Shown here one piece after another: positions 8,098 to 15,454 of a stretch of 64,000 nucleotides of DNA. The notes below the pieces were generated by a model. That model had not been told where the DNA came from, searched no databases, and saw only the letters and a list, made by a program, of their open reading frames with translations. A program made the translations under genes and the position numbers. Each line of letters begins with the position of its first letter. Within the stretch, counting starts at the first letter, position 1. Source of the stretch: Prevotella sp902465605 (GTDB taxonomy: Bacteria > Bacteroidota > Bacteroidia > Bacteroidales > Bacteroidaceae); NCBI GenBank assembly GCA_902465605.1, contig CABQNT010000004.1:124001-188000 (forward strand), given 5' to 3'.

Positions 8098-8856
8098 ATG
8101 TCAAAAAATATAAGTTTTACAATTAAATTTTGGCGTCAGAACGGTCCTAAAGACAAGGGACATTTTGACACTCACGAGATGAAGAATATCCCTGACGATA
8201 CTTCTTTCCTCGAAATGCTTGACATCCTCAACGAGGAACTCATAGAGGATGGGAAAGAACCGTTTGTTTTCGATCACGACTGTCGTGAGGGTATCTGCGG
8301 TATGTGCTCACTCTATATCAATGGTGTGCCACACGGAAAGACCGAACGAGGTGCAACTACCTGCCAGTTGTACATGCGTCGTTTCAACGATGGCGATGTT
8401 ATTACCGTAGAACCTTGGCGTTCAGCAGGCTTCCCTGTCATCAAGGATTGTATGGTAGACCGTAACGCTTTCGACAAAATCATCGCTGCCGGTGGCTACA
8501 ATACCATTCGTACAGGACAGGCACAGGATGCCAATTCCATCCTTATTCCAAAGGAGAAGGCCGATGAGGCCATGGACTGTGCTTCCTGCATCGGTTGTGG
8601 TGCCTGCGTAGCCGCATGCAAAAACGGCTCTGCCATGCTCTTTGTGAGCTCCAAGGTTAGTCAGTTAGCTCTGTTGCCACAAGGCCGTCCAGAGGCTGCC
8701 AAGCGTGCCAAAGCTATGGTTCTCAAGATGGATGAGCTGGGATTTGGTAACTGTACCAACACTCGTGCTTGTGAAGCCGTATGTCCAAAGAATGAGTCGA
8801 TTGCTAATATCGCCCGACTGAACCGTGAATACATCACAGCAAAGTTCAAGGATTAA
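8098..8856 (+). CDS. frdB: Fumarate reductase/succinate dehydrogenase iron-sulfur subunit
   Basis: Electron-transfer subunit of 252 aa linking frdA flavin to frdC haem. The plant-type [2Fe-2S] cysteines are C62, C67, C70 and C89 (CREGICGMC segment). The C-terminal half has the ferredoxin-like cluster motif CASCIGCGACVAAC (161-174) and a second cysteine set in NCTNTRACEAVCP for the [4Fe-4S] and [3Fe-4S] centres. The start is fixed by the usual MSKNISFTIKFWRQ sequence. The region before it is an octamer array rather than ordinary operon spacing. A strong terminator closes the operon at 8923-8956. Confidence 0.96.
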   Translation: MSKNISFTIKFWRQNGPKDKGHFDTHEMKNIPDDTSFLEMLDILNEELIEDGKEPFVFDHDCREGICGMCSLYINGVPHGKTERGATTCQLYMRRFNDGDVITVEPWRSAGFPVIKDCMVDRNAFDKIIAAGGYNTIRTGQAQDANSILIPKEKADEAMDCASCIGCGACVAACKNGSAMLFVSSKVSQLALLPQGRPEAAKRAKAMVLKMDELGFGNCTNTRACEAVCPKNESIANIARLNREYITAKFKD

Positions 8857-8922
8857 GCAGCGCTTGTTTTGCAAATTCACGCTTTAAACGAGCGTATTTG
8901 CAATTCTTAAACTCATAAATAT

Positions 8923-8956
8923 AGCCCATACGTCATCTTTGACGTATGGGCTTTTA
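8923..8956 (+). terminator. Terminator of the frd operon
   Basis: Perfect 13-bp stem (AGCCCATACGTCA, 8923-8935, with 8940-8952), TCTT loop, then a short T run. It lies 66 bp after the frdB stop. Confidence 0.9.
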
Positions 8957-9003
8957 TGATGTTCGCAATAAGGTGACGCACCAAGTGGATGCGTGTTCGT
9001 GGT

Positions 9004-10239
9004 TTAATGATTGGCGAGAAGGCGTTTACTAAAGTATCTTACGGGGTACCATACAGCCATCCAACCAACGGCAATCACCGTGATGAAGATTAAGAAAATA
9101 TCTAAATAGTGTACACTAACGGGATAAGCATTGACAACAAAGTCACCAGATCTTTGCCCAAGTGATACGAAACCGAAGGTCTGTTGAAGCCAACACAGCA
9201 ACAAACCCAACAGAATGCCTATGAGAGCGCCTATGACTGAAATCATTCTACCTTCGAAAAGAAAGATTTTAGTGATTTGTTTGTCGCTGGCTCCGATGTT
9301 TCTTAACGTCACCACGTCGTTCTTCTTGTCAATCATGAGCATGGAAAGCGAGCCGATGATGTTAAAGCATGCCACAATCAAGATGAATGTAAGGAAGAAA
9401 TAAGCGATGATTTTCTCGATCTGCATGATCTTGAATGTGTCCGCTTGTTGTTCAAAACGGTCAAGCACCTTGTACCGACTTCCCACGATAGCCTGTATCT
9501 CTTTCTTCACCTCCTTGAGGTTACTGTTCTCTTGAAGCTGGAGTTCAAGTGAGGAAATGCGCCCCTTCATGTCAAAAAGGTTGCGTGCAAATTCAATGGA
9601 AGTGAGTATATGTCCCTTGTCATATCTGGCTTGATTCACCGAAAACACCACGCCTGGTGACAGAAGAGAGTCTACTGCAAACCCGCTGGCAGGATTACTC
9701 ATGTCCAATTGTCCTGACCGTTTGGGTGCGTAGATCTTGAGGTAACCGTTCCAAGTTGCGCCTACATCAAGTGTTTGAGCCAGTCGAATGCCGATGATAC
9801 CATACTCCAAATTGCCAGCGTGCAACTCATATTCGCCGTCCCCATACAGGATTTCCTTGATGTGGGTGAGCTTATCAAAATTGTCATCCACGCCTTTGAT
9901 GGTCACCATAGTTAGTTTGTCGCCATACATGGCCATTGCCATGTCCTCCACATTCTCTGTGGCTACATCCACCTGGCGAAGTTGTTTAACCTTCGTGAGC
10001 AACGGGTCGTTGGCATTGGCTGATTTCCCTTCCGTGGGAACTACTTCGAGTTGTGGGTCGAAGTTGGTCAAAAAAGATGCCACCAAGTCATGAAAACCGT
10101 TGAAAACGCTCATCACAATGACCAATGCCATCGTTGCCACCGCCACGCCTATCATGGAGATAATGGAGATGACATTGATGGCATTCGTGCTCTTTTTTGA
10201 AAAGAGATAACGACGTGCGACAAATAAAGGAAAGTTCAT
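9004..10239 (-). CDS. LolC/LolE-like ABC transporter permease (FtsX family)
   Basis: Inner-membrane permease of the MacB/LolCE class, probably part of a lipoprotein-release or related export complex; its ATPase is not in the window. The 411-aa protein begins MNFPLFVARRYLFSKKS, typical of Lol permeases. It has one N-terminal membrane helix (about 22-48), a large periplasmic domain (about 50-270) and three C-terminal helices with the FtsX-domain pattern (LMIDKKNDVVTLRNIGAS loop, then EGRMISVIGALIGILLG). It lies 32 bp downstream of rbfA on the same strand, so the pair is likely co-transcribed. Whether it is LolC, LolE or a homodimeric LolF-like protein cannot be told. Confidence 0.88.
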   Translation of the reverse strand: MNFPLFVARRYLFSKKSTNAINVISIISMIGVAVATMALVIVMSVFNGFHDLVASFLTNFDPQLEVVPTEGKSANANDPLLTKVKQLRQVDVATENVEDMAMAMYGDKLTMVTIKGVDDNFDKLTHIKEILYGDGEYELHAGNLEYGIIGIRLAQTLDVGATWNGYLKIYAPKRSGQLDMSNPASGFAVDSLLSPGVVFSVNQARYDKGHILTSIEFARNLFDMKGRISSLELQLQENSNLKEVKKEIQAIVGSRYKVLDRFEQQADTFKIMQIEKIIAYFFLTFILIVACFNIIGSLSMLMIDKKNDVVTLRNIGASDKQITKIFLFEGRMISVIGALIGILLGLLLCWLQQTFGFVSLGQRSGDFVVNAYPVSVHYLDIFLIFITVIAVGWMAVWYPVRYFSKRLLANH

Positions 10240-10271
10240 CTACTGGAATATTTGTACTCTGAGCCGTTGTT

Positions 10272-10607
10272 TTATTTCTTCAACAGTTCGTCGATGTGTT
10301 CGATGTAATCAAGGCTGTCGTCGATGAAGAAACGCAATTCGGGAACAATACGCAACTGATTGCGTACGCGTGTGCCCAAGTCGTAATGAATGGTTTTCTC
10401 GTTTGCAGTGATGTTCTTAATGATTTCATCCGCTTTTTCTGAGGGAAAAATACTCAAGTAGGCCGTGCAAATGCTCAAATCAGGACTGACACGTACCCGG
10501 GTGACGCTTACCATGACACCATGGGTAGCTCTTGTTTGCGATTGAAATATGATGGCGAGTTCTTTTTGAAGCAGTCGCGCGATGCGGTTTTGTCTTGTCT
10601 CTTGCAT
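10272..10607 (-). CDS. rbfA: 30S ribosome-binding factor A
   Basis: RbfA binds the 30S subunit late in assembly and assists 16S 5'-end maturation. The product is 111 aa, normal for the family, starting MQETRQNRIARLLQKEL. It contains the KH-like core VSVTRVRVSPDLSICTAYLS and ends with the conserved LRFFIDDSLDYIEHIDELL segment. A divergent promoter region at 10658-10705 serves it and the acyltransferase gene. A LolC/E-like permease follows in the same direction, an arrangement common in Bacteroidales. Confidence 0.94.
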   Translation of the reverse strand: MQETRQNRIARLLQKELAIIFQSQTRATHGVMVSVTRVRVSPDLSICTAYLSIFPSEKADEIIKNITANEKTIHYDLGTRVRNQLRIVPELRFFIDDSLDYIEHIDELLKK

Positions 10608-10657
10608 AAAATTTGTATTTTAAGGGTGTACAATTTAGTGGAAAACTTAGTGGAAGA

Positions 10658-10665
10658 CAAAGATA
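10658..10665 (-). promoter_or_regulatory. rbfA -7 box (TATCTTTG)
   Basis: The minus strand reads TATCTTTG at 10658-10665, about 50 nt before the rbfA start. It lies back to back with the acyltransferase promoter, so the two -33 regions overlap near 10675-10685. Confidence 0.55.
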
Positions 10666-10674
10666 ATTATAATA

Positions 10675-10705
10675 GTTGACAATTAATTCTTTTTTCGTAT
10701 TTTTG
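10675..10705 (+). promoter_or_regulatory. Acyltransferase promoter overlapping the start region
   Basis: GTTG (10675-10678, one mismatch to TTTG), a 19-bp spacer, then TATTTTTG at 10698-10705. The -7 box ends on the first base of the in-frame GTG at 10705, so translation more likely begins at the ATG at 10711, which would make the message nearly leaderless. Confidence 0.5.
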
Positions 10706-10710
10706 TGCCA

Positions 10711-11667
10711 ATGGTGACAACTCCTCCAACAAAACCACAGACAAGAATCTTGGAGTTAGATTATCTCAAGTGTGTGTTTATTCTCTTGATGATCGTCTTT
10801 CATCTTGTCTATATTGGCAATCGCTATCCTGTTGCCAAGGCTTTTGTGTACACGTTCCACATGCCTGGATTTCTCATTATTTCGGGTTATCTGCTTCATG
10901 TACAGAAGCCTGTTCCGCAGTTCTTGCGCTATATACAGTGGATTTTCGTACCTTATTTGCTGATGGAGAGTGGGTATGTGGTCATGGCATCTATCTTACC
11001 CATTCGTGAGCATATTCAGCAGCTCACCTTTGGCTTGTTTCTTGATAAACTGTTTTTACACCCTTTGGGACCTTATTGGTACCTGCATACGCTGATGCTG
11101 TGTGGCATTGTTACTTATGTTGTTGCCCAATTTGCGAGTCATCATCGTGTATGGATGCTGTTGGGCGTGTTGCTATGTTTGTGGGTGTTGGCACTTTTGG
11201 GACTTGTTACCTGGATTAATGCCGTGTATTTTTGTGTAGGTGTCGCATTGCGTCTGTATCATCGTCCATTCGTTGATACATTTCATCCCGCATGGTGGTC
11301 GCTCATAGGGATTGTATTGGTTGCCACTTGCGTGCCAAATGCGCTTCAAAGACATACCTTAGGGGGCATGCTCATCGTGTATTTCGTTATCTCTTTTTTG
11401 CTTTGGATGTATCCCTATTTACCCAAAGAAGTGGTGAAAATCTCCCATTTCATCGGCAGAAACTCACTCATCCTGTTGCTTTTCTCTCCTATGTTTACGG
11501 TGCTTTCCAAGTTGTTTCAGTCCTATCTGTTGTTCGAACCGTCAGGAATGCTTTTCATGTTGGTGGCTTTGCTGTTTACGGTAGTTGGCAGTTTTACCGT
11601 TGCCTATACCTTGCAAAAGTTGCATATAGCACAGTATATGTTTGGAAAGTCAAGGATTATCAAGTAA
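10711..11667 (+). CDS. Acyltransferase 3 family membrane protein
   Basis: Multi-pass membrane acyltransferase-like protein of 318 aa. Family signs are an N-terminal RILELDYLKCVFILLMIVFH, where the usual acceptor-site R/H region of acyltransferase 3 sits (histidine at the end of helix 1), then FHMPGFLIISGYL and about ten hydrophobic segments. Relatives O-acetylate surface polysaccharides or lipids; the substrate here is not predictable because no glycan genes adjoin. A GTG at 10705 is an alternative start, but it lies inside the promoter's -7 box. The gene converges on the O-methyltransferase gene, with 34 bp between the stops. Confidence 0.82.
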   Translation: MVTTPPTKPQTRILELDYLKCVFILLMIVFHLVYIGNRYPVAKAFVYTFHMPGFLIISGYLLHVQKPVPQFLRYIQWIFVPYLLMESGYVVMASILPIREHIQQLTFGLFLDKLFLHPLGPYWYLHTLMLCGIVTYVVAQFASHHRVWMLLGVLLCLWVLALLGLVTWINAVYFCVGVALRLYHRPFVDTFHPAWWSLIGIVLVATCVPNALQRHTLGGMLIVYFVISFLLWMYPYLPKEVVKISHFIGRNSLILLLFSPMFTVLSKLFQSYLLFEPSGMLFMLVALLFTVVGSFTVAYTLQKLHIAQYMFGKSRIIK

Positions 11668-11701
11668 CCACCAATCCGTTTGTCCTTTTAAGAGCTTCTT
11701 G

Positions 11702-12343
11702 TTATTCGTTTAACTTCTTCCTGATGATGGTCAAACCGTCTCGAATGGGCAAGATAACCTTTTCCACTCGTGCATCTTGTGCGATGAAATCGTTGAAATG
11801 GGCAATCCCTTGTGTCTGTGCATCGTGCTGATAGTGCGGGTCAATCACATGTCCATCCCACAACGTATTGTCGGCAAGAATGAATCCACCAGGTCGCAAT
11901 AGCTTCAACACCGTTTCGTATGTTTCTATATAAGTGCGCTTGTCGCCGTCGATAAAAGCCATGTCAAACACGACATTTAGCTTGGGAGCTTCCACGTTTG
12001 CGTCGCCAATGATGAAATGAATCTTTGACGCCACAGCACTGTTTTCTATCCATGGACGTGTAAAATCCTCCATTTCATCGTTGATTTCAAACGTATACAG
12101 CCGACCGTCTTCACCCAATCCTTCCGCCATGCAAATGGCACTGTAGCCACTGAAGGTACCTACTTCTAAAACATTCTTAGGCCGAATCATCTCTACCAGC
12201 ATCTTGAGCAGTCGTCCTTGCAAATGTCCACTGGCCATGCGTCCATGCACGGTGTGGATGTTTGTGGCGCGATAAAGACGGTATAGATAATCACCTTCGG
12301 CATCAATGTGTGCGAGCAGATAGCGTTCTAATTCAGTATTCAC
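11702..12343 (-). CDS. Class I SAM-dependent O-methyltransferase (COMT/caffeoyl-CoA type)
   Basis: 213-aa soluble methyltransferase. The SAM-binding motif I is NVLEVGTFSGYSAICMAEGL (57-76). The metal-site aspartate is probably in MAFIDGDKRTYIETYE, and LLRPGGFILADNTLWDG (about 146-162) is the conserved post-motif. Bacterial members methylate small catechol-like or unknown acceptors; the substrate is not known. The start is GTG at 12343, and an octamer-repeat array begins 5 nt upstream of it, as at frdB and the thioesterase gene. The array separates it from aroQ on the same strand. Confidence 0.87.
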   Translation of the reverse strand: MNTELERYLLAHIDAEGDYLYRLYRATNIHTVHGRMASGHLQGRLLKMLVEMIRPKNVLEVGTFSGYSAICMAEGLGEDGRLYTFEINDEMEDFTRPWIENSAVASKIHFIIGDANVEAPKLNVVFDMAFIDGDKRTYIETYETVLKLLRPGGFILADNTLWDGHVIDPHYQHDAQTQGIAHFNDFIAQDARVEKVILPIRDGLTIIRKKLNE

Positions 12344-12348
12344 GGGAA

Positions 12349-12506
12349 GTTTTTTAGTTTATGAGTTTTTTAGTTTATGAGTTTACGAGTTCACAAGTTG
12401 ATGGTTTTTTGACTGACCAGTTCATTAGCGTTCAACTTACAAGCCATTAACTCGTGAACTTGTAAACTTGTCAACTCGTAAACTTGTGAACTTGTAAACT
12501 TATCAA
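12349..12506. repeat. Inverted octamer arrays without a gene between them
   Basis: The left arm (12349-12404, units such as AGTTTATG, AGTTTACG, AGTTCACA) and right arm (12444-12506, units such as AACTCGTG, AACTTGTA, AACTTGTC) are imperfect inverted repeats with an 8-bp internal period. Only 39 bp lie between them. The right arm starts directly after the aroQ stop codon, and the left arm ends 5 nt before the O-methyltransferase GTG. The layout copies that around the four-helix-bundle gene at 7556-8090 but without a gene. Confidence 0.8.
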
Positions 12507-12923
12507 CTATCCAACTACTGCCTCGATGGCCAGTCGATATGAGTTCAACCCGAAGCCTGCAATGACACCAAGGCATGCCGATGAAATCATGCTTTTATGG
12601 CGAAACTCCTCCCGCGCGTGCACGTTCGAGATATGAACCTCAATCACTGGCGTGGTAATTGAGCGGATACAATCGAGCAAGGCAATGCTGGTGTGGGTGT
12701 AAGCACCTGCGTTGAGCACGATGCCATCGTACGAAAAGCCCACTTCTTGCAGCTTGTTAATGAGTTCACCCTCGATGTTGCTTTGGTAATAATCAATCTC
12801 TGTCTGTGTAAAATCGTGGCGCAACTTCTGTAAAAACTCGTCAAACGAGCGGTTGCCGTAAATGTCTGGTTCCCGTTTGCCCAGCAAGTTGAGGTTCGGG
12901 CCGTTGATGATCATTATTTTCAT
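12507..12923 (-). CDS. aroQ: Type II 3-dehydroquinate dehydratase
   Basis: Shikimate-pathway enzyme converting 3-dehydroquinate to 3-dehydroshikimate. The 138-aa product is of normal length and begins MKIMIINGPNLNLLGKREPD, with the catalytic tyrosine at Y22. It also shows the NAGAYTHTSIALLD loop and the VIEVHISNVHAREEFR segment carrying the catalytic histidine. The frame is open to 12971, but the conserved N-terminus and a promoter-like box at 13015-13022 support the ATG at 12923. It is divergent from xerD. No other aro gene is near. Confidence 0.95.
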   Translation of the reverse strand: MKIMIINGPNLNLLGKREPDIYGNRSFDEFLQKLRHDFTQTEIDYYQSNIEGELINKLQEVGFSYDGIVLNAGAYTHTSIALLDCIRSITTPVIEVHISNVHAREEFRHKSMISSACLGVIAGFGLNSYRLAIEAVVG

Positions 12924-12940
12924 AATTCGCCTTATTTGTT

Positions 12941-12948
12941 TATCTTTG
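12941..12948 (+). promoter_or_regulatory. xerD -7 box (TATCTTTG)
   Basis: TATCTTTG at 12941-12948, about 85 nt before the xerD start, with a poor -33 (TTTC near 12917). It lies inside the divergent aroQ leader. Confidence 0.45.
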
Positions 12949-13014
12949 CAGTATTGCTGCCACCCGCGCATTTCTCTCTTTGATGCGGCGTGAAGGAGTG
13001 GCAGGTATATGTTG

Positions 13015-13022
13015 CAAAAATA
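13015..13022 (-). promoter_or_regulatory. aroQ -7 box (TATTTTTG)
   Basis: The minus strand reads TATTTTTG at 13015-13022, with GTTG about 18 bp further up. It predicts a leader of roughly 85 nt for aroQ and crosses the xerD promoter. Confidence 0.45.
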
Positions 13023-13031
13023 CGTATTATA

Positions 13032-13997
13032 ATGGAAAGCAACAAGGAATCTATCGCGAATGTTGTCAAGGCCTATACGCGCTATCTGAAACTTGAACGC
13101 AACTATTCACCCCATACGTTGGATGCCTATCAGCGCGACTTACGTTGGCTGTTGGATTATTGTGAGAACGTTGAGATGCATCCCAAGGACATGCAGTTGA
13201 AAGATTTAGAGCTGTTCGCAGGCCAGTTGCACGAACACCATATCGGCCCTACTTCGCAAGCTCGCATCCTGAGTGGCGTTCGTTCGTTCTACCGTTTCTT
13301 GGTTCTTGATGGCTATATCGAGCAAGATCCTACCGAGTTGTTGGAATCTCCGCGCCTTGGGGAGCATCTGCCCGAGGTGCTTTCCACCGAAGAAGTTGAT
13401 ATGATAGAGAATAGTATCGACCTGTCCAAGCCCGAAGGACAGCGCAATAAGGCCATCATTGAGGTGTTGTTCTCGTGCGGTTTGCGTGTGTCAGAGCTGG
13501 TCAACCTGCAACTTTCCAATCTTTATTTGGACGAAGGCTTCATCCGCGTCACCGGCAAAGGCAACAAAGAACGGCTCGTACCCATCTCGCCCAAAGCCAT
13601 CAAAGAATTGAGTCTTTGGTTTCTCGACCGCAATTTGATGAAGATAAAACCCGGTGAACAAGACTATGTGTTCCTCAATCGCCGTGGCGCTCATCTCACT
13701 CGCACCATGATTCTCATCATGCTGAAACGCCAAGCCCAGGCGGCTGGCATCCAAAAAACCATCTCTCCGCACACCCTTCGCCACTCGTTCGCCACCGAAC
13801 TGCTCAAGGGTGGGGCCGACCTTCGCGCCATTCAAATGATGCTGGGGCACGAAAGTATTGGCACCACTGAAATCTATACGCACATCGACACCACAACCTT
13901 GCGCGAGGAGATACTCCTGCATCACCCGCGAAACGCCAAAGATAAAGTAGGCGAGGGCGGCAGAACATCTGCCAATGACCTTGAAAGTCAACAGTAG
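13032..13997 (+). CDS. xerD: Site-specific tyrosine recombinase XerD
   Basis: Chromosome-dimer resolution recombinase acting at dif with XerC. The 321-aa protein has an N-terminal SAM-like core-binding domain (about 8-100) and a catalytic domain with all active residues visible: R152 (CGLRVSEL), K176 (TGKGNKE), H247 and R250 (SPHTLRHSFAT), H273 (MLGHES) and Y282 (TEIYTHID). The frame is open to 12990, but the ATG at 13032 gives the normal family length. The LysR gene starts 34 bp after the stop. Being full-length with housekeeping neighbours, it is read as the cellular XerD and not a mobile-element integrase. Confidence 0.93.
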   Translation: MESNKESIANVVKAYTRYLKLERNYSPHTLDAYQRDLRWLLDYCENVEMHPKDMQLKDLELFAGQLHEHHIGPTSQARILSGVRSFYRFLVLDGYIEQDPTELLESPRLGEHLPEVLSTEEVDMIENSIDLSKPEGQRNKAIIEVLFSCGLRVSELVNLQLSNLYLDEGFIRVTGKGNKERLVPISPKAIKELSLWFLDRNLMKIKPGEQDYVFLNRRGAHLTRTMILIMLKRQAQAAGIQKTISPHTLRHSFATELLKGGADLRAIQMMLGHESIGTTEIYTHIDTTTLREEILLHHPRNAKDKVGEGGRTSANDLESQQ

Positions 13998-14031
13998 GCG
14001 CACGCTGACAAAAATGAACATGCAAACTCTC

Positions 14032-14922
14032 ATGAATCTCGATTTACAAGTATTTAGAAGCGTGGCTCACCATCTGAGCTTCACCAAGGCTTCACAAGAG
14101 CTGTATATCAGTCAGCCTGCCATCAGCAAGCACATCCAGAAGTTGGAGGCCGCTTATCATGTTAGATTGTTCGACCGACTGGGTAACCGCATCTCGTTGA
14201 CACAGGCCGGGCGACTGCTGCTGAAGCATAGCGACGTGTTGGCGGCCGATTACCAGCGACTCGACTTTGAGATGAACCGGCTGCGGCAGCGTGTCAGTGG
14301 GGGGATACGCATAGGGGCCAGCACCACCATCTCGCAGTATGAACTGCCCCAGATGCTGGCCAACTTTCTCAAGGCTTACCCGCAGACGGACGTCTCGGTT
14401 ATCAGTGGCAACTCACGGGAGATAGAGGCAGCCTTGATGGATGGTAAGATAGACATCGGATTGGTAGAGGGCATTGTGCGGCAACCGTCCTGCAAGTATT
14501 CTTTCCTGATGAAAGACGAGTTGGTCGCCATTGTCCGTTCGGGACATCCGCTGATGCTGCGTGGTTCCATCACTATCGGTGACCTGTGCAGACAGCCGCT
14601 GGTGTTGCGCGAGATGGGGTCGGGTACGCTCGATGTCTTCGAGCGTGAGCTGAAAAGACACCAGTTAACGCTCGCAGACATGAATGTCCAGCTATACCTT
14701 GGCAGTACCGAAAGTATCAAGCGATTCATTCTACATTCCAACTGCATGGGCATCGTTTCCATCCGCGCGGTGCGGAAAGAGGTGCTGGAAGGCGAACTGA
14801 AGGTGATTGAGATAGAGGATATGAAGCTGGAAAGAGATTTTGTTTTTGTAGAAAAACACGGTGAGAGCGGCCAATTAGTCAATGTCTTCAAGCGGTTTGT
14901 CACGTCAGAATGTAAGGGGTGA
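14032..14922 (+). CDS. LysR family transcriptional regulator (CysL/YeiE-like)
   Basis: 296-aa regulator with an N-terminal winged helix-turn-helix (DLQVFRSVAHHLSFTKASQE, then SQPAISKHIQKLE, about residues 3-45) and a C-terminal periplasmic-binding-like effector domain (about 90-290). Start candidates in frame are 14014, 14020 and 14032; the last matches relatives that begin two or three residues before the L-x-VF helix. It stands 532 bp upstream of a YeiH-type transporter gene in the same direction. Pairing of a CysL/YeiE-type regulator with YeiH is well known, so it probably controls that transporter through the GTTATA repeats at 15361-15390. Confidence 0.88.
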   Translation: MNLDLQVFRSVAHHLSFTKASQELYISQPAISKHIQKLEAAYHVRLFDRLGNRISLTQAGRLLLKHSDVLAADYQRLDFEMNRLRQRVSGGIRIGASTTISQYELPQMLANFLKAYPQTDVSVISGNSREIEAALMDGKIDIGLVEGIVRQPSCKYSFLMKDELVAIVRSGHPLMLRGSITIGDLCRQPLVLREMGSGTLDVFERELKRHQLTLADMNVQLYLGSTESIKRFILHSNCMGIVSIRAVRKEVLEGELKVIEIEDMKLERDFVFVEKHGESGQLVNVFKRFVTSECKG

Positions 14923-14939
14923 GTCCTGTTAAAATGCGA

Positions 14940-15230
14940 TTCAAGGCAACTGTTAAATGTTGCAGAAACGCTCATTTTTATACATGCAGGTTTTGCCTCG
15001 AGTTTTCTTTCAAATAGAAAAAACAAGACGGCAAATATGCGTTTTTCAGGGTACATTTTGCGTGTTGAAAACTTAGTAGCATGCTTTTGCCAGCCAATCT
15101 CTATGCTTTTATGCTCCAAAAGCATGCAGATTGATGACCGAATGCATAGAGATTACGAGGCAAAAAGGCCGTCTTTACCGAGCATTTTGCAGGGGTCCAA
15201 TTAGCAAAGTGTTGATAATGAGCGCGGTAC
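14940..15230 (-). repeat. Divergent member (copy B) of the ~380-bp intergenic repeat
   Basis: Read on the minus strand it contains GCATGCTTTT ... AAAAGCATGC, a perfect 10-bp inverted repeat at about 15080-15127, enclosing AGAGATTGGCTGGCA, which is also found in copy C. A tail with TTTTTTCTATTTGAAAG follows near 15010-15025. Overall it is less like A, C and D than they are to each other, so membership is tentative. The remaining gap to 15360 has nothing else clear. Confidence 0.45.
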
Positions 15231-15360
15231 ATTTTTGCGATATTTTGAAAAATCTTACGCCTCGTGCGGAATGGGCCAAGGATTTTAGTTAAAAAACGTA
15301 AAGTTTTCTATGCAGTTGTATAGATATGAAGGCGGGTGAATGTTGTATTATTCTTACCGT

Positions 15361-15390
15361 TATAACTACAGGTTATAGGTTATAGTTATT
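15361..15390 (+). promoter_or_regulatory. Candidate LysR-type operator upstream of yeiH
   Basis: TATAAC-N5-GTTATA (15361-15377) is a perfect interrupted palindrome of the T-N11-A kind used by LysR regulators. It is followed by further GTTATA (15379-15384) and GTTATT (15385-15390) half-sites. It lies about 30 bp upstream of the yeiH -7 box, the usual place for LysR-type activation. The binding protein is presumed to be the LysR product encoded at 14032-14922. Confidence 0.55.
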
Positions 15391-15419
15391 TGCTATATGT
15401 CCCATTGGTGATTTTTGTG

Positions 15420-15427
15420 TACCTTTG
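15420..15427 (+). promoter_or_regulatory. yeiH-type gene -7 box (TACCTTTG)
   Basis: TACCTTTG at 15420-15427, 28 nt before the ATG. No TTTG is found 19 bp upstream, which fits a promoter that needs an activator bound at 15361-15390. Confidence 0.55.
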
Positions 15428-15454
15428 CCACACAATCATTAAAAAGTAAAATTA

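Noticed and set aside
12990..13997. Tyrosine recombinase as integrase of a mobile element
   Set aside because: Full-length XerD-like domain set, housekeeping neighbours, no att-like duplication or cargo genes nearby.
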